Assembly (NCBI GenBank): GCA_963774075.1
Contig: CAVZDP010000003.1
Location: 124,001-188,000 of the forward strand
Direction: 5' to 3'
From: JBBQNR01 sp963774075
GTDB taxonomy: Bacteria; Actinomycetota; Thermoleophilia; Solirubrobacterales; JBBDJG01
Length of the DNA: 64,000 nt
Part shown: positions 8,481 to 16,965 of the stretch, in pieces
How positions within the stretch are numbered: position 1 is the first letter of the stretch
Layout of the letters: every line of letters begins with the position of its first letter
The notes under the pieces: generated by a model
The model's database searches: none
What the model was told of the DNA's origin: nothing
The model's input: the letters and a program-made list of their open reading frames with translations, nothing else
Position numbers and translations under genes: made by a program

Positions 8481-8619
8481 CCGTCACGTTGTCGAAGGGC
8501 GTGGGCTCGGAGGGAGCGGCGCGCCGAGCGCGGGCTATGGCTGTCTCGCGAGCGGCTTGGCGAAGCCTGTCGTTGAGCACTGCATCTACCAGTGCGGCGT
8601 TCAGAGCGGGATTCATCAC
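8194..8619 (-). CDS. Small GNAT-like conserved hypothetical protein
   Basis: A 141-residue soluble protein. The centre reads VTVRRAQPRDAAAIRRLADL and LLVAEVDGTVLAARSL, which resembles the first strands of a GNAT acetyltransferase (the acetyl-CoA strand would be missing or degenerate), followed by VADPFRPTGQLVELLDLRS. Short proteins of this pattern are frequent in Thermoleophilia and are usually annotated as hypothetical. It is transcribed divergently from the CGNR regulator, from a well-formed promoter at 8669-8697. Its 3' half lies antisense to the end of the M23 gene. Confidence 0.7.
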   Translation of the reverse strand: MMNPALNAALVDAVLNDRLRQAARETAIARARRAAPSEPTPFDNVTVRRAQPRDAAAIRRLADLEGRSAPEEPLLVAEVDGTVLAARSLEARQTVADPFRPTGQLVELLDLRSLHLRAELELEPRASRLRRAMRSLAAPLR

Positions 8620-8668
8620 GATCGCCTCCTGGGTTGTTTGGCGGGGTCCCGGCTAGTAACCTGCATGT

Positions 8669-8697
8669 ACCCTATAATGGTTAGCCTAACCTGTCAA
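8669..8697 (-). promoter_or_regulatory. Minus-strand promoter with operator-like palindrome in the spacer
   Basis: On the minus strand TTGACA (8692-8697) and TAGGGT (8669-8674) are separated by exactly 17 nt. The spacer contains the perfect palindrome GGTTAG-C-CTAACC (8679-8691). On the plus strand TATAAT (8673-8678) lies in the same place and could be the -10 of the CGNR gene starting at 8721. A protein bound to the palindrome would block both directions; the CGNR protein is the obvious but unproven candidate. Confidence 0.6.
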
Positions 8698-8720
8698 GTC
8701 CGAACGTTGGTTACGCATTT

Positions 8721-9281
8721 ATGGCTGAGATAACCCCCGCCCCAGGCGAGCTCGAGCTGGTCCGGCAGTTCGTGAACTCGGCCGACGTCGAGCAGGGGAC
8801 GGACGAGCTCTCCACCTCGGAACAGCTCACCGCCTGGCTGAAGGCCCATGACCTCCCCGGCCCTTCCGGGGGCATCGACAAGGAGGCGCTCCGGCGCGCA
8901 GTCGACATGCGAGAGGCGATCCGCTGCCTGCTCTTCGCGAACGCCGGCGATCCGCTCGACCGGTCGGCGATCGCCAGCCTGAACCGAGCCTCGAGCGAGG
9001 CCCGCCTGACCGTGCGCTTCGACGAGCACGGCCACCCGAGCCTCGAGCCCGGCTCGGCCGGCGTCGACGCCGCGCTCGCGGCGCTGCTCGCGATCGTCTT
9101 CCGCTCGATGGCCGACGGCACGTGGCCGCGCCTCAAGGCCTGCCAGGAGGACACCTGCCAGTGGGCCTTCTACGACGAGTCGAGGAACCGCTCGGCGCAC
9201 TGGTGCTCGATGGAGGTGTGCGGCAACCGCAACAAGGCACGCAGGTTTCGTGAGCGCCGTCGCGACACAAAGCAAGCGTGA
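8721..9281 (+). CDS. CGNR zinc-finger / ABATE domain transcriptional regulator
   Basis: A 186-residue protein with an N-terminal ABATE-type ligand-binding region and a C-terminal CGNR zinc finger. The finger reads CQEDTCQWAFYDESRNRSA followed by HWCSMEVCGNRNKARRFRER, with Cys-x4-Cys and Cys-x4-Cys plus the CGNR signature, then a basic tail. Proteins of this class are presumed stress-related DNA-binding regulators; ligands are unknown. It begins at ATG 8721, divergent from the GNAT-like gene, with an operator-like palindrome in between. Confidence 0.9.
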   Translation: MAEITPAPGELELVRQFVNSADVEQGTDELSTSEQLTAWLKAHDLPGPSGGIDKEALRRAVDMREAIRCLLFANAGDPLDRSAIASLNRASSEARLTVRFDEHGHPSLEPGSAGVDAALAALLAIVFRSMADGTWPRLKACQEDTCQWAFYDESRNRSAHWCSMEVCGNRNKARRFRERRRDTKQA

Positions 9282-9342
9282 GCTTGCCGCCCCATCACTG
9301 CGGTGCTAGCTTCGACCCCGTGGTCGATCACGGGAGCTGCCA

Positions 9343-9750
9343 ATGCCTTCGCACGTAGACGTCATCCGCGCCGCCCACGACGCGTTCCAGCAACAGGACA
9401 TCGAGGGCGTGCTGTCGGCGCTGGCCGAGGACGTCGCGTGGAAGATCCCGGCCTCGCTGCCCTGGGGCGGCACCTACAACGGGCGTGAGGACGTGGCCGG
9501 CTTCTTCGGCCTGCTGCCCGAGTACTTCGAGCAGCTCGAGCTCCATCCAGACGAGCTGATCGAGGCCGGCGACCGGGTGATCGACATCGGGTTCATGCGC
9601 GGCCGCGGCACGCTCGGCGGCGATCCGTTCGAGTCCCGCTACTGCCTGGTGTGGCACATGCGCGACGGCCTCGCGGTGGAGATGGAGGAGTTCTCCGACA
9701 CCGCGGCGCTGATCACCGCCACGCAGTCAGAGCCGGCGACCTCGGCTTAG
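9343..9750 (+). CDS. SnoaL/NTF2-like protein (ketosteroid isomerase-related)
   Basis: A 135-residue single-domain protein of the NTF2-like cone fold. It begins HVDVIRAAHDAFQQQDIEG, then LAEDVAWKIPASLPWGGTY, and ends in strands YCLVWHMRDGLAVEMEEFSD; these are the usual SnoaL-like elements. Family members are small enzymes or binding proteins of varied specificity. GGGAG at 9332-9336 is 6 nt before the ATG, and TAGCTT at 9307-9312 may be a -10. Confidence 0.85.
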   Translation: MPSHVDVIRAAHDAFQQQDIEGVLSALAEDVAWKIPASLPWGGTYNGREDVAGFFGLLPEYFEQLELHPDELIEAGDRVIDIGFMRGRGTLGGDPFESRYCLVWHMRDGLAVEMEEFSDTAALITATQSEPATSA

Positions 9751-9800
9751 GTCTTAAGTCCTCCGAGAGCCGCTCCCGGCGGGCGCCGCGGGGCGACCCC

Positions 9801-9806
9801 TATATT
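9801..9806 (+). promoter_or_regulatory. Putative -10 element of metG
   Basis: TATATT is 9 nt before the GTG start at 9816, with no ribosome binding site between, suggesting a leaderless mRNA. Confidence 0.45.
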
Positions 9807-9815
9807 GCTCTTCCC

Positions 9816-11339
9816 GTGTCGTTCTACGTCACCACGCCGATCTACTACGTCAACGCCGAGCCGCACCTCGGCCACGCCTACACGACGATCGCGGCCGACG
9901 TCATCGCCCGCCACATGCGCCAGCGTGGCGAGGAGGTCTTCTTCCTCACGGGCACCGACGAGCACGGCGAGCCCGTCGCCCACGTGGCCGAGCGCGAGGG
10001 CATCTCGCCCAGAGAGCTGGCCGACCGCAACGTCGTCCACTTCAAGCAGATGGTGGAGCGGCTCCAGTGCACCAACGACTTCTTCATCCGCACCACCGAC
10101 CCCGAGCACGAGGCCGCCGTCCAGCGCTTCATGCAGCGCGTCTACGAGGCCGGTCACATCTACGAGGGCACCTACGAGGGCTGGTACTGCCCGAACTGCG
10201 CCGACTTCAAGTCCGATCAGGAGCTGCTCGACGGCAACAGGTGCCCGATCCACAAGATCGTGCTCGAGCGCGTGCGCGAGGAGAACTACTTCTTTCGCCT
10301 CTCCGCCTATCAGGAGCCGCTGGAGCGCCTCTACGCCGAGCGGCCCGACTTCGTGCTGCCGGGCATCCGCTACAACGAGGCGCGCTCGTTCATCAAGCAG
10401 GGGCTCGAGGACGTCTCGGTCAGCCGTCCCAAGCTCAAGTGGGGCGTGCCGGTGCCCTGGGACCAGGAGCAGGTCTTCTACGTCTGGTTCGACGCGCTCC
10501 TCAACTACTACACGGCGCTCGAGTACGCGAAGAGCGAGGACCTGACCGAGCGCCTCTGGCCGCCCAGCCTCCAGATCCTCGGCAAGGACATCCTCAAGTT
10601 CCACGCCGTCATCTGGCCCGCGCTCCTGATGGCCGGCGGCGTGGACCTGCCGCGCCACCTCTTCATCCACGGCTACCTGCTGATGCAGGGTGAGAAGATG
10701 TCGAAGACGCTCGGCAACGTGCTCGACCCGTTCAAGGTGATCGACGTCTACGGCGTCGACGCCCTGCGCTACTACTGCTTTCGCGAGGTGAGCTTCGGCC
10801 AGGACGGCTCGATCTCGACCGAGGGCTTCGAGGCCCGCTACAACACGGAGCTGGCGAACGAGTACGGCAACCTCGCGAGCCGCGTGCTCGCGATGATCGG
10901 CCGCTACCGCGACGGCGTCGTGCCCGAGGCCGAGTTCGCGCAGGAGCTCGGCGGTGACCTGAACGGGTTGGCCGACTCCGTCCGCGAGCACCTCGATCGC
11001 GTCGAGCTGACGCTCGCGCTCGAGGAGATCTGGTCGCGCGTGCGGCGCCTGAACCGCTACGTCGAGGAGCAGGCGCCCTGGAAGCTCGCCAAGGAGGAGA
11101 GCGAGGCCGCGCGGCTCGACGAGGTCCTCTACAGCCTCACCGAGGGGATCAGGGTCGTCTCGGTGCTGCTCCACCCCTACGTCCCCGGTGCGGCGACGCG
11201 GCTGCTCGAGGCGCTCGGCCAGGAAGGGCCCGAGGCGCTCGCGCTCGAGCGCGCGGTCCCCGGCGCCGTCGCGGGCGGAGCCAGCGTGGGCGAGCTCGAG
11301 CCGCTCTTCCCGAAGGTCGAGGCCGTCGAGACTGCCTGA
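9816..11339 (+). CDS. metG: Methionyl-tRNA synthetase
   Basis: A 507-residue class I aminoacyl-tRNA synthetase charging tRNA-Met. The start reads VTTPIYYVNAEPHLGHAYTT with the HIGH-type motif as HLGH, and KMSKTLGN is the KMSKS motif. A connective region with Cys-x2-Cys (WYCPNCADFK) and a second CPIH element is present, and the C-terminal anticodon-binding helical domain ends near the stop. There is no extra C-terminal tRNA-binding (EMAP-like) domain, so this is the short form. The GTG at 9816 is set by the start of the Rossmann core. Confidence 0.96.
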   Translation: MSFYVTTPIYYVNAEPHLGHAYTTIAADVIARHMRQRGEEVFFLTGTDEHGEPVAHVAEREGISPRELADRNVVHFKQMVERLQCTNDFFIRTTDPEHEAAVQRFMQRVYEAGHIYEGTYEGWYCPNCADFKSDQELLDGNRCPIHKIVLERVREENYFFRLSAYQEPLERLYAERPDFVLPGIRYNEARSFIKQGLEDVSVSRPKLKWGVPVPWDQEQVFYVWFDALLNYYTALEYAKSEDLTERLWPPSLQILGKDILKFHAVIWPALLMAGGVDLPRHLFIHGYLLMQGEKMSKTLGNVLDPFKVIDVYGVDALRYYCFREVSFGQDGSISTEGFEARYNTELANEYGNLASRVLAMIGRYRDGVVPEAEFAQELGGDLNGLADSVREHLDRVELTLALEEIWSRVRRLNRYVEEQAPWKLAKEESEAARLDEVLYSLTEGIRVVSVLLHPYVPGAATRLLEALGQEGPEALALERAVPGAVAGGASVGELEPLFPKVEAVETA

Positions 11340-11357
11340 GCCTTACCTGAGCGCCTC

Positions 11358-12278
11358 GTGACTGCCAGGCAGCTCGCCATGTTCCTGGGCGTGTCGGCGA
11401 TCTGGGGCGCCTCCTACCTCCAGATCAAGATCGCGCTCGACGGCCTCGATGCCTCGATGGTCGTGTTCGCTCGCGTCGCGCTCGCGGCGCTCATCCTCTA
11501 CTTCGCGGTGCGCGCGGTCGAGGACCACGAGCGCGCGTTCCGGTTCGTGCGCGAGCATCCGGGGCGGATCTTCGTGCTGGGGCTGCTCAGCATCACGATC
11601 CCGTTCATGCTGATCAGCTACGGCGAGACGCAGATCAGCTCCGGCCTGACCGGCGTGCTGGTCGCGCCGGGGCCGCTCTTCGTCGCGCTCTTCGCTCCGT
11701 TTCTCGATCCGAGCGAGCGCGTCGATCGCCGCGGGGCAATCGGTCTGCTGATCGGGTTCGCGGGCATCGTGCTGCTGCTCGGGGTGGACACCGTGCACGG
11801 CATCGGCGAGCTCCTCGGCGCGCTTGCGGTCCTCGGCGCCGCCTGCAGCTACGGCCTCGGCGCGATGTACACGAAGATCAGGTTCTCCGGCGCGGGCGTG
11901 CCGCCGATCGTGATCAGCTTCTTCGGCTGCGTGACCGCCGCGGCGCTGACGTTCGTGCCCGCGATGGTGACGCTCCCCGGCTCGAGCCCGGACCTGGGCG
12001 AGATCGCGGCGGTGGTGAGCCTGGGCGTGATCGGCACCGCGCTCGCCTTCGTCCTCTACTTCTCGCTGATCGCCGAGACCGGCGCCGGCCGCGCATCGCT
12101 CGTCGGGTACGCGATCCCGCCGACCGCGCTCGCGTACGGGGCGATCCTGCTCGACGAGGTCGTGACCGCTGCGGCGATCGCCGGCCTCGTCCTCATCCTC
12201 GCCGGCATCACGCTCGCCGGGCGCAGGCGCGAGGTCGAGAGCGAGGAGATCGTCCCTCACCCGCCGGAGCCGATCTGA
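11358..12278 (+). CDS. EamA/DMT superfamily transporter
   Basis: A 306-residue inner-membrane protein with about ten hydrophobic helices arranged as two EamA repeats. The first begins LAMFLGVSAIWGASYLQIKI, the second around LGALAVLGAACSYGLGAMYT. Drug/metabolite transporters of this type export amino acids or other small metabolites; the substrate is not predictable here. GTG at 11358 lies 18 nt after metG, so co-transcription is likely. Confidence 0.85.
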   Translation: MTARQLAMFLGVSAIWGASYLQIKIALDGLDASMVVFARVALAALILYFAVRAVEDHERAFRFVREHPGRIFVLGLLSITIPFMLISYGETQISSGLTGVLVAPGPLFVALFAPFLDPSERVDRRGAIGLLIGFAGIVLLLGVDTVHGIGELLGALAVLGAACSYGLGAMYTKIRFSGAGVPPIVISFFGCVTAAALTFVPAMVTLPGSSPDLGEIAAVVSLGVIGTALAFVLYFSLIAETGAGRASLVGYAIPPTALAYGAILLDEVVTAAAIAGLVLILAGITLAGRRREVESEEIVPHPPEPI

Positions 12279-12313
12279 CGCAGCGCTCGCGCCTGCGAAG
12301 CGAGCCGGCCTCC

Positions 12314-12319
12314 TAGACT
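12314..12319 (+). promoter_or_regulatory. Putative -10 element of tatD
   Basis: TAGACT is exactly 7 nt before the GTG at 12327, without a Shine-Dalgarno sequence. Confidence 0.4.
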
Positions 12320-12326
12320 CAGCCCG

Positions 12327-13079
12327 GTGATCGACACCCACTGCCACTTCGACGCCTGCGACGGGCCGGTCGACGACCTCATGGAGCGCGCTCGTGCTGC
12401 GGGCATCGAACGCGTGCTGGCGATCGGGATGAACCCCGCCTCGTGCCTGCATGCGCTGCAGGTGGCCGACGCGCACGATGAGGTCTTCGTCTCGGTCGGT
12501 CGACACCCTCACGAGACGACGGCCTTCGCAGACACTGACAGGGACGAGCTCGCGAAGCTCGCGACCTTCCCCAAGGTGAGGGCGATCGGCGAGGCAGGCC
12601 TCGACTACCACCGCGACTATGCGCCGCGCGAGGACCAGCGGCTCGCGTTCGAGCTGCAGATCGACCTGGCCCAGGCGCTCCACCGACCGCTCGTCGTCCA
12701 CACGCGCGACGCGGCCGAGGACACGTTCGCGATGCTCGAGCACGGCGCCTCCTCGGGGATCCCCGTCATCCTGCACTGCTTCTCGCTCGCCGATGACGTC
12801 GATCGCTGCATCGAGTACGGCTACTACTGCTCGTTCGCCGGCAACGTCACCTACCCGAACGCGACGGCGCTGCAGGAAGCGGCCGCGCGCGTGCCAGACG
12901 AGCTGCTGCTGGTCGAGACCGACGCTCCGTTCCTGACTCCGCAGGAGTTTCGGGGAAAGCGGAACGAGCCCGCCTACGTACGCTCCACCGCGGCGTTCCT
13001 CGCACAGCTGCGCGGTCAGACCTACGAGCAGCTCGAGCAGGTCGTGCAGTCGAACGCGGCCTGGATCTTCCAGTGGTGA
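12327..13079 (+). CDS. tatD: TatD family metal-dependent deoxyribonuclease
   Basis: A 250-residue TIM-barrel hydrolase. The metal-binding residues appear in order: MIDTHCHFDA (HxH), GEAGLDYHRD (Glu), VVHTRDA (His), ILHCFS (His) and VETDAPFLTP (Asp). TatD enzymes are 3'-5' exonucleases linked to DNA repair and nucleotide turnover. As in many bacteria it stands directly upstream of rsmA. Confidence 0.93.
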   Translation: MIDTHCHFDACDGPVDDLMERARAAGIERVLAIGMNPASCLHALQVADAHDEVFVSVGRHPHETTAFADTDRDELAKLATFPKVRAIGEAGLDYHRDYAPREDQRLAFELQIDLAQALHRPLVVHTRDAAEDTFAMLEHGASSGIPVILHCFSLADDVDRCIEYGYYCSFAGNVTYPNATALQEAAARVPDELLLVETDAPFLTPQEFRGKRNEPAYVRSTAAFLAQLRGQTYEQLEQVVQSNAAWIFQW

Positions 13080-13110
13080 GCCGGGGCGGCGCGCGGCCGA
13101 GCTCGAAGCG

Positions 13111-13947
13111 ATGACGGCCTCGCTGGCGCGCGCGAGCCTGGAGCGGCTGGCCCGCTTCAGGATCAGGCCGAATCGCGAGCTGGGCCAGAACTTCCTGGTC
13201 GACGACAACGTGCTCGGCGTGATCGGGCGCGCCGCCGAGCTCTCGGAACGTGACGTCGTGCTCGAGATCGGCGGCGGCCTGGGCGTGCTGAGCGAGTACA
13301 TGGCCGAGCGAGCCGCGCACGTGCACGTCGTCGAGACGGATCGCCGGCTGGAGCCGGTCCTCGCGGAGGCGCTCGCCGGCAAGGACAACGCCTCGATCGT
13401 GATCGGCGACGTGATGGACGTGGACCTCGCGGCGCTCCGGCCCGCGCCGGCAAAGGTCGTCGCGAACCTGCCCTATGGGGTCGCCGTACCTGCAACCGTG
13501 CGCACGATCGACGAGTTGCCGGGTGTCGATCTCTGGTGTCTGATGCTGCAACGCGAGATCGCCGAGCGCCTGCGGGCGAAGCCGGGCACGAAGACCTACG
13601 GCATCCCCTCGGTGATGGTGCAGCTCGCCTGCGAGGTGGAGTTCGTGCGCCCGATATCCCGCAACGTCTTCCAGCCCGTTCCCAACGTGGATTCCGCGCT
13701 CGTGAAGCTGAGGCGTCTCGCACCGGCGGCCGCCATCGCGCCCGCTGTAGGCGAAGTCGTGCACGCGGCCTTCGCGCACCGGCGCAAGGCGCTGCCTCGC
13801 TCGCTCGAGCTGGCGCTGCCCGACTCGGAGGGCGTGCGAGCCGCCGCGCGCGCGGTGCTCGAGGAGATGGGACACCCCGTGGACGAGCGAGCCGAGCGCC
13901 TGGCGCCGGAGGAGTTCGTCGAGCTGACGCACGGTCTCGGGCGATGA
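13111..13947 (+). CDS. rsmA: 16S rRNA dimethyladenosine transferase
   Basis: A 278-residue SAM-dependent enzyme (KsgA) that dimethylates A1518 and A1519 of 16S rRNA late in 30S assembly. The N-terminus has NRELGQNFLVDDNVLGVIG, motif I is VLEIGGGLGVLSEYMAE, and the catalytic NLPY motif appears as VVANLPYGVAVP. VFQPVPNVDSALVKL is the conserved C-terminal signature. Its stop overlaps the ispE start (ATGA), so the two genes are translationally coupled. Confidence 0.95.
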   Translation: MTASLARASLERLARFRIRPNRELGQNFLVDDNVLGVIGRAAELSERDVVLEIGGGLGVLSEYMAERAAHVHVVETDRRLEPVLAEALAGKDNASIVIGDVMDVDLAALRPAPAKVVANLPYGVAVPATVRTIDELPGVDLWCLMLQREIAERLRAKPGTKTYGIPSVMVQLACEVEFVRPISRNVFQPVPNVDSALVKLRRLAPAAAIAPAVGEVVHAAFAHRRKALPRSLELALPDSEGVRAAARAVLEEMGHPVDERAERLAPEEFVELTHGLGR

Positions 13948-14840
13948 GCGCCCTTCCGCTCCTCGTGCGGGCCCCGGCGAAGGTCAACCTCTGCCTCTAC
14001 GTCGGCCCCCGGCGGGAGGACGGCATGCACGAGATCTGCTCCCTCTTCCAGTCGCTGACGCTGGCGGACGAGCTCAGGGTCGAGGAAGCCGCCGAGCGCG
14101 ACGAGATCATCTGCCCCGTCGTTCCCGAGCCCAACCTGGCGGCGGCTGCGCTCCAAGCCTTTCGCGAGCGCTTTCGCTGGAGCGGCCCGCGGCTGCGCGT
14201 GACGATCGACAAGCGGATACCGGTCGCCGCCGGCCTCGGCGGTGGCTCCGCGGACGCGGCGGCCGTCCTTCGCGCTGCCGTCGCGGTCTCGGGCATCGAG
14301 CCCCGCGAATCGGAGCTCGTCCAGCTCGCGATGTCGCTCGGCGCCGACGTGCCGTCCCAGCTCGAGCCCGGCATGGACCTGATCCGCGGAGCGGGCGAGG
14401 TGGTGGAGCGGCTGGATCCGCCGCTCTCGCCGGGCTTCGTTCTGCTTGCGAGCCCGGCCGAGCTCCGAACCGCCGACGTGTACGCGCGCGCCGACGAGCT
14501 GGGCCTGCCCGAGCGCGACCTCGATGCCGTCGAATCGGAGCTCTACGGAGCCGTGCTCGAGATCGCGGACATGCCGTCGGCGCTCGCCTCGCTGCTCTAC
14601 AACGACCTCGAGGAGGCGGCGCTCGACCTCGAGCCCTCGATCGCTGAGCCGCTGGGCGTCCTGCGGGCCGGCGGCGCGCAGCGCGCGATCGTGAGCGGCT
14701 CTGGGCCGACCGTGTTCGGAGTCTTCCTCGACGTGGAGGAAGCCGAGCGCGCCGCGGCGGAGATCGCGCCGCGCTGGCGCGGGCAGACGATCGTCGCCGG
14801 AGCGGTGCGGCCCGGCTACGCCGCGCCGCTCCCGGCGTGA
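13944..14840 (+). CDS. ispE: 4-diphosphocytidyl-2-C-methyl-D-erythritol kinase
   Basis: A 298-residue GHMP kinase of the MEP isoprenoid pathway, phosphorylating CDP-methylerythritol. Key motifs are APAKVNLCLYVGPRREDGMH (substrate-binding Lys), the ATP loop PVAAGLGGGSADAAAVL, and the third motif AIVSGSGPTVFGVF. The frame is open much further upstream, but the ATG at 13944 overlapping the rsmA stop is the natural start. The 3' end overlaps the convergent gene by 25 nt. Confidence 0.94.
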   Translation: MSALPLLVRAPAKVNLCLYVGPRREDGMHEICSLFQSLTLADELRVEEAAERDEIICPVVPEPNLAAAALQAFRERFRWSGPRLRVTIDKRIPVAAGLGGGSADAAAVLRAAVAVSGIEPRESELVQLAMSLGADVPSQLEPGMDLIRGAGEVVERLDPPLSPGFVLLASPAELRTADVYARADELGLPERDLDAVESELYGAVLEIADMPSALASLLYNDLEEAALDLEPSIAEPLGVLRAGGAQRAIVSGSGPTVFGVFLDVEEAERAAAEIAPRWRGQTIVAGAVRPGYAAPLPA

Positions 14841-15388
14841 TCGCGCTCGGGCATCGGGCAGAACGCTCCCTCCGAGAACCCAGCCGGCGGAATGTCGAGC
14901 GCGTTGTTGAAACGCGCGCGGAAGTTCTCGATCGCGATCGCCGCCGTCAGCTCCACGAGCTGCGGGTCGTCGAAGTGCTCACGAAGCTGCGCGAAGAGGT
15001 CCTCCGAGATGTCGACGTTCGTCTGCGACATCTGCTCCGCGTATCTCATCACCAATTTCTCGACCGGCGAGAATGCGTCGCTCTGCTCGTAGTCGTGGAA
15101 GTCCCGCAGTTGCCGCTCGCTCACTCCTGCCTCGCGCCCGAGGTGCGAGCCGATGTCGATGCAGAACTGGCAGCCGATGACCGTCGCCGCCTTCGTCGCC
15201 GCCAGGGTCTTGAGCCGCTCGTCCACCTTGTGCGAGCGGTCGTGGCCAAACTCGAGCATCCCCCAGCCCATCATGTTCCAGGGGCTCTGCGCCATCACGC
15301 CGGGCACCTCCATCGCTCGCCCGTAGGTACGGCGGGTATACCAGTCGGCCGCCCGCACCACCGCATTTTCCTTCCGCTTCACTCGCAT
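14816..15388 (-). CDS. Carboxymuconolactone decarboxylase (AhpD-like) family protein
   Basis: A 190-residue all-helical protein of the CMD/AhpD superfamily. The redox centre is VIGCQFCIDIGSHLGREAG, with Cys-x2-Cys and the downstream His used in alkylhydroperoxidase-type members. The C-terminal AIAIENFRARFNNALDIP is typical of larger members. It likely works in peroxide detoxification or an aromatic pathway; the partner is unknown. The ATG at 15388 has AAGGAGG (15396-15402) at good spacing. Confidence 0.85.
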   Translation of the reverse strand: MRVKRKENAVVRAADWYTRRTYGRAMEVPGVMAQSPWNMMGWGMLEFGHDRSHKVDERLKTLAATKAATVIGCQFCIDIGSHLGREAGVSERQLRDFHDYEQSDAFSPVEKLVMRYAEQMSQTNVDISEDLFAQLREHFDDPQLVELTAAIAIENFRARFNNALDIPPAGFSEGAFCPMPERDHAGSGAA

Positions 15389-15450
15389 CGGTACCGCCTC
15401 CTTCGCTTGCCGGCTGTCCGCGCCGATTATCGTGGCAAACTGGCCGCCCT

Positions 15451-16965
15451 GTGATCGAGAACCTGATCGAGGACTTCGCCCAGGGACTGGGCCAATGGGC
15501 CTATCTGTTCGTGGCCGTGATGGCGACGGCCGAGACCGCCGCCTTCGTGGGCTTCATCGCTCCGGGCGAGTTCACGATCATCCTCGGCGGAGTGCTCGCG
15601 GGAGAGGGCACCCTCTCCATCTACGTGCTGATCGCGATCGTGTGGGCGTCGATCGTCGTGGGCGACTCGATCGGCTTCATGATCGGTCGCAAGGCCGGCC
15701 GCGGCTTCCTGCTCGAGCACGGTCACCGCGTGCGGCTGACGGAAGAGCGCCTGCAACAGGTGGAAGACTACTTCCGACGCCACGGCGGTAAGACGATCTT
15801 CTTCGGGCGCTGGGTGGGGTTCGTGCGTCCGCTGATGCCCTTCACGGCGGGCACCTCGAGCATGCCGTACAGCCGCTTCCTGCCCTACGACATCCTGAGC
15901 GCCGGCCTCTTCGGCTCCTTCTTCTGCCTGCTCGGCTACGTCTTCTGGCGCAACCTCGACACGGTCACGTCGGTGGTCGGAAGGGGAGCGCTCGGCCTCG
16001 GGGTGATCGTGGCGCTCGTCGTCGGCGGGGTGCTGCTCTACAAGCGTCTGCGCGATCCGCAGCGAAGGGAAGAGCTCGTCGCCTCGCTGCAGCGCTTTGG
16101 CCGCCGGCCGCTGGTGCGGCCGTTCGCGTTCGCTCTCTCCTGGATCTGGGCGGTGGCTCTTGGTCCGCTCTGGCGCTGGGCGATCCGGCCGTTGGTGCGT
16201 TACGTGCTGGCGCCGATCTGGCAGCTGATGACGCCGCCGCTCCGGTTCGTGGGTCAGCGGCTGACGCCCGGCGAGCTCGGGATCGAGTTCACGACGCTGC
16301 TTGCGATCGCGGCGGTGTCGGTGTTTGCGTTCGGCGCCTATGTGGACGTGGTGGCGAACGGCACGGGGCTGACGACCCCGGGTGACAGGGTCGCCTTCGA
16401 CATCGCTCGCGAGATCGAGAGTGGCTTCCTGACGTCGCTCGCCAAGGCCGTGAGCGTGTTGGGCACCTGGCAGATCGTGACGGCGCTCGTGGCGCTCGCA
16501 TCGATTGCGCTGATCGCCCTGCGGCGCCTCCTCGAGGCGGCCGTGCTGGCGATCGGGTTCGGCGCCTCACAGGCGGCCGTCTACATCACCAAGGCGGCGG
16601 TCGAGCGCCCGCGGCCGGGCGATGCGCTCGTCGACGCGAGTGGGTCGAGCTTTCCCTCCGGGCACGCGGCCACCGCGGTCGCCTACGTGGCGCTGGCCGT
16701 GGTGCTCTCGCGGGCCCTTCGCGGCAGGGTGCCGCAGGCCGGGATCGTGATCGGGGCGATCGTCTTGGCGGCGGCGATCGGGCTCACCCGCGTGTACCTG
16801 CGGGTCCACTACATGAGCGACGTGACCGCCGGCTGGGCCGCCGGAGCCGGCGTCTTCGCCCTCTGCGGCGCGCTCGCTCTGGTGATCTCCTTCGTGCGCA
16901 ACAATGACCGCTCTCCCAGCGAGCCGGCGGTCGCCAGGCCGCTCGGCAGCCCGGGCGATGGATAG
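15451..16965 (+). CDS. DedA family - PAP2 phosphatase fusion membrane protein
   Basis: A 504-residue membrane protein with two modules. Residues 1-200 are a DedA/SNARE-associated domain: AFVGFIAPGEFTIILGG, GDSIGFMIGRKAGRG, and FFGRWVGFVRPLMPFTAG with the conserved Arg. Residues ~290-490 are a PAP2 acid phosphatase with all three motifs: KAAVERPRP, SFPSGHA and RVYLRVHYMSD. DedA proteins move phospholipids or undecaprenyl phosphate across the membrane and PAP2 enzymes dephosphorylate lipid pyrophosphates, so the fusion suggests undecaprenyl-phosphate recycling. The GTG start follows a loose CAAACT hexamer. The next gene overlaps its stop. Confidence 0.9.
   Translation: MIENLIEDFAQGLGQWAYLFVAVMATAETAAFVGFIAPGEFTIILGGVLAGEGTLSIYVLIAIVWASIVVGDSIGFMIGRKAGRGFLLEHGHRVRLTEERLQQVEDYFRRHGGKTIFFGRWVGFVRPLMPFTAGTSSMPYSRFLPYDILSAGLFGSFFCLLGYVFWRNLDTVTSVVGRGALGLGVIVALVVGGVLLYKRLRDPQRREELVASLQRFGRRPLVRPFAFALSWIWAVALGPLWRWAIRPLVRYVLAPIWQLMTPPLRFVGQRLTPGELGIEFTTLLAIAAVSVFAFGAYVDVVANGTGLTTPGDRVAFDIAREIESGFLTSLAKAVSVLGTWQIVTALVALASIALIALRRLLEAAVLAIGFGASQAAVYITKAAVERPRPGDALVDASGSSFPSGHAATAVAYVALAVVLSRALRGRVPQAGIVIGAIVLAAAIGLTRVYLRVHYMSDVTAGWAAGAGVFALCGALALVISFVRNNDRSPSEPAVARPLGSPGDG

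Noticed and set aside
9747..11174. 475-codon open frame antisense to metG
   Set aside because: It mirrors the metG codon pattern, has a composition dominated by Leu, Val, Asp and Arg without motifs, and is explained by high GC in the third position of the true gene.
11343..13388. 681-codon minus-strand open frame across the DMT transporter and tatD
   Set aside because: It runs antisense to two well-supported genes, spans their boundary and shows no domain.
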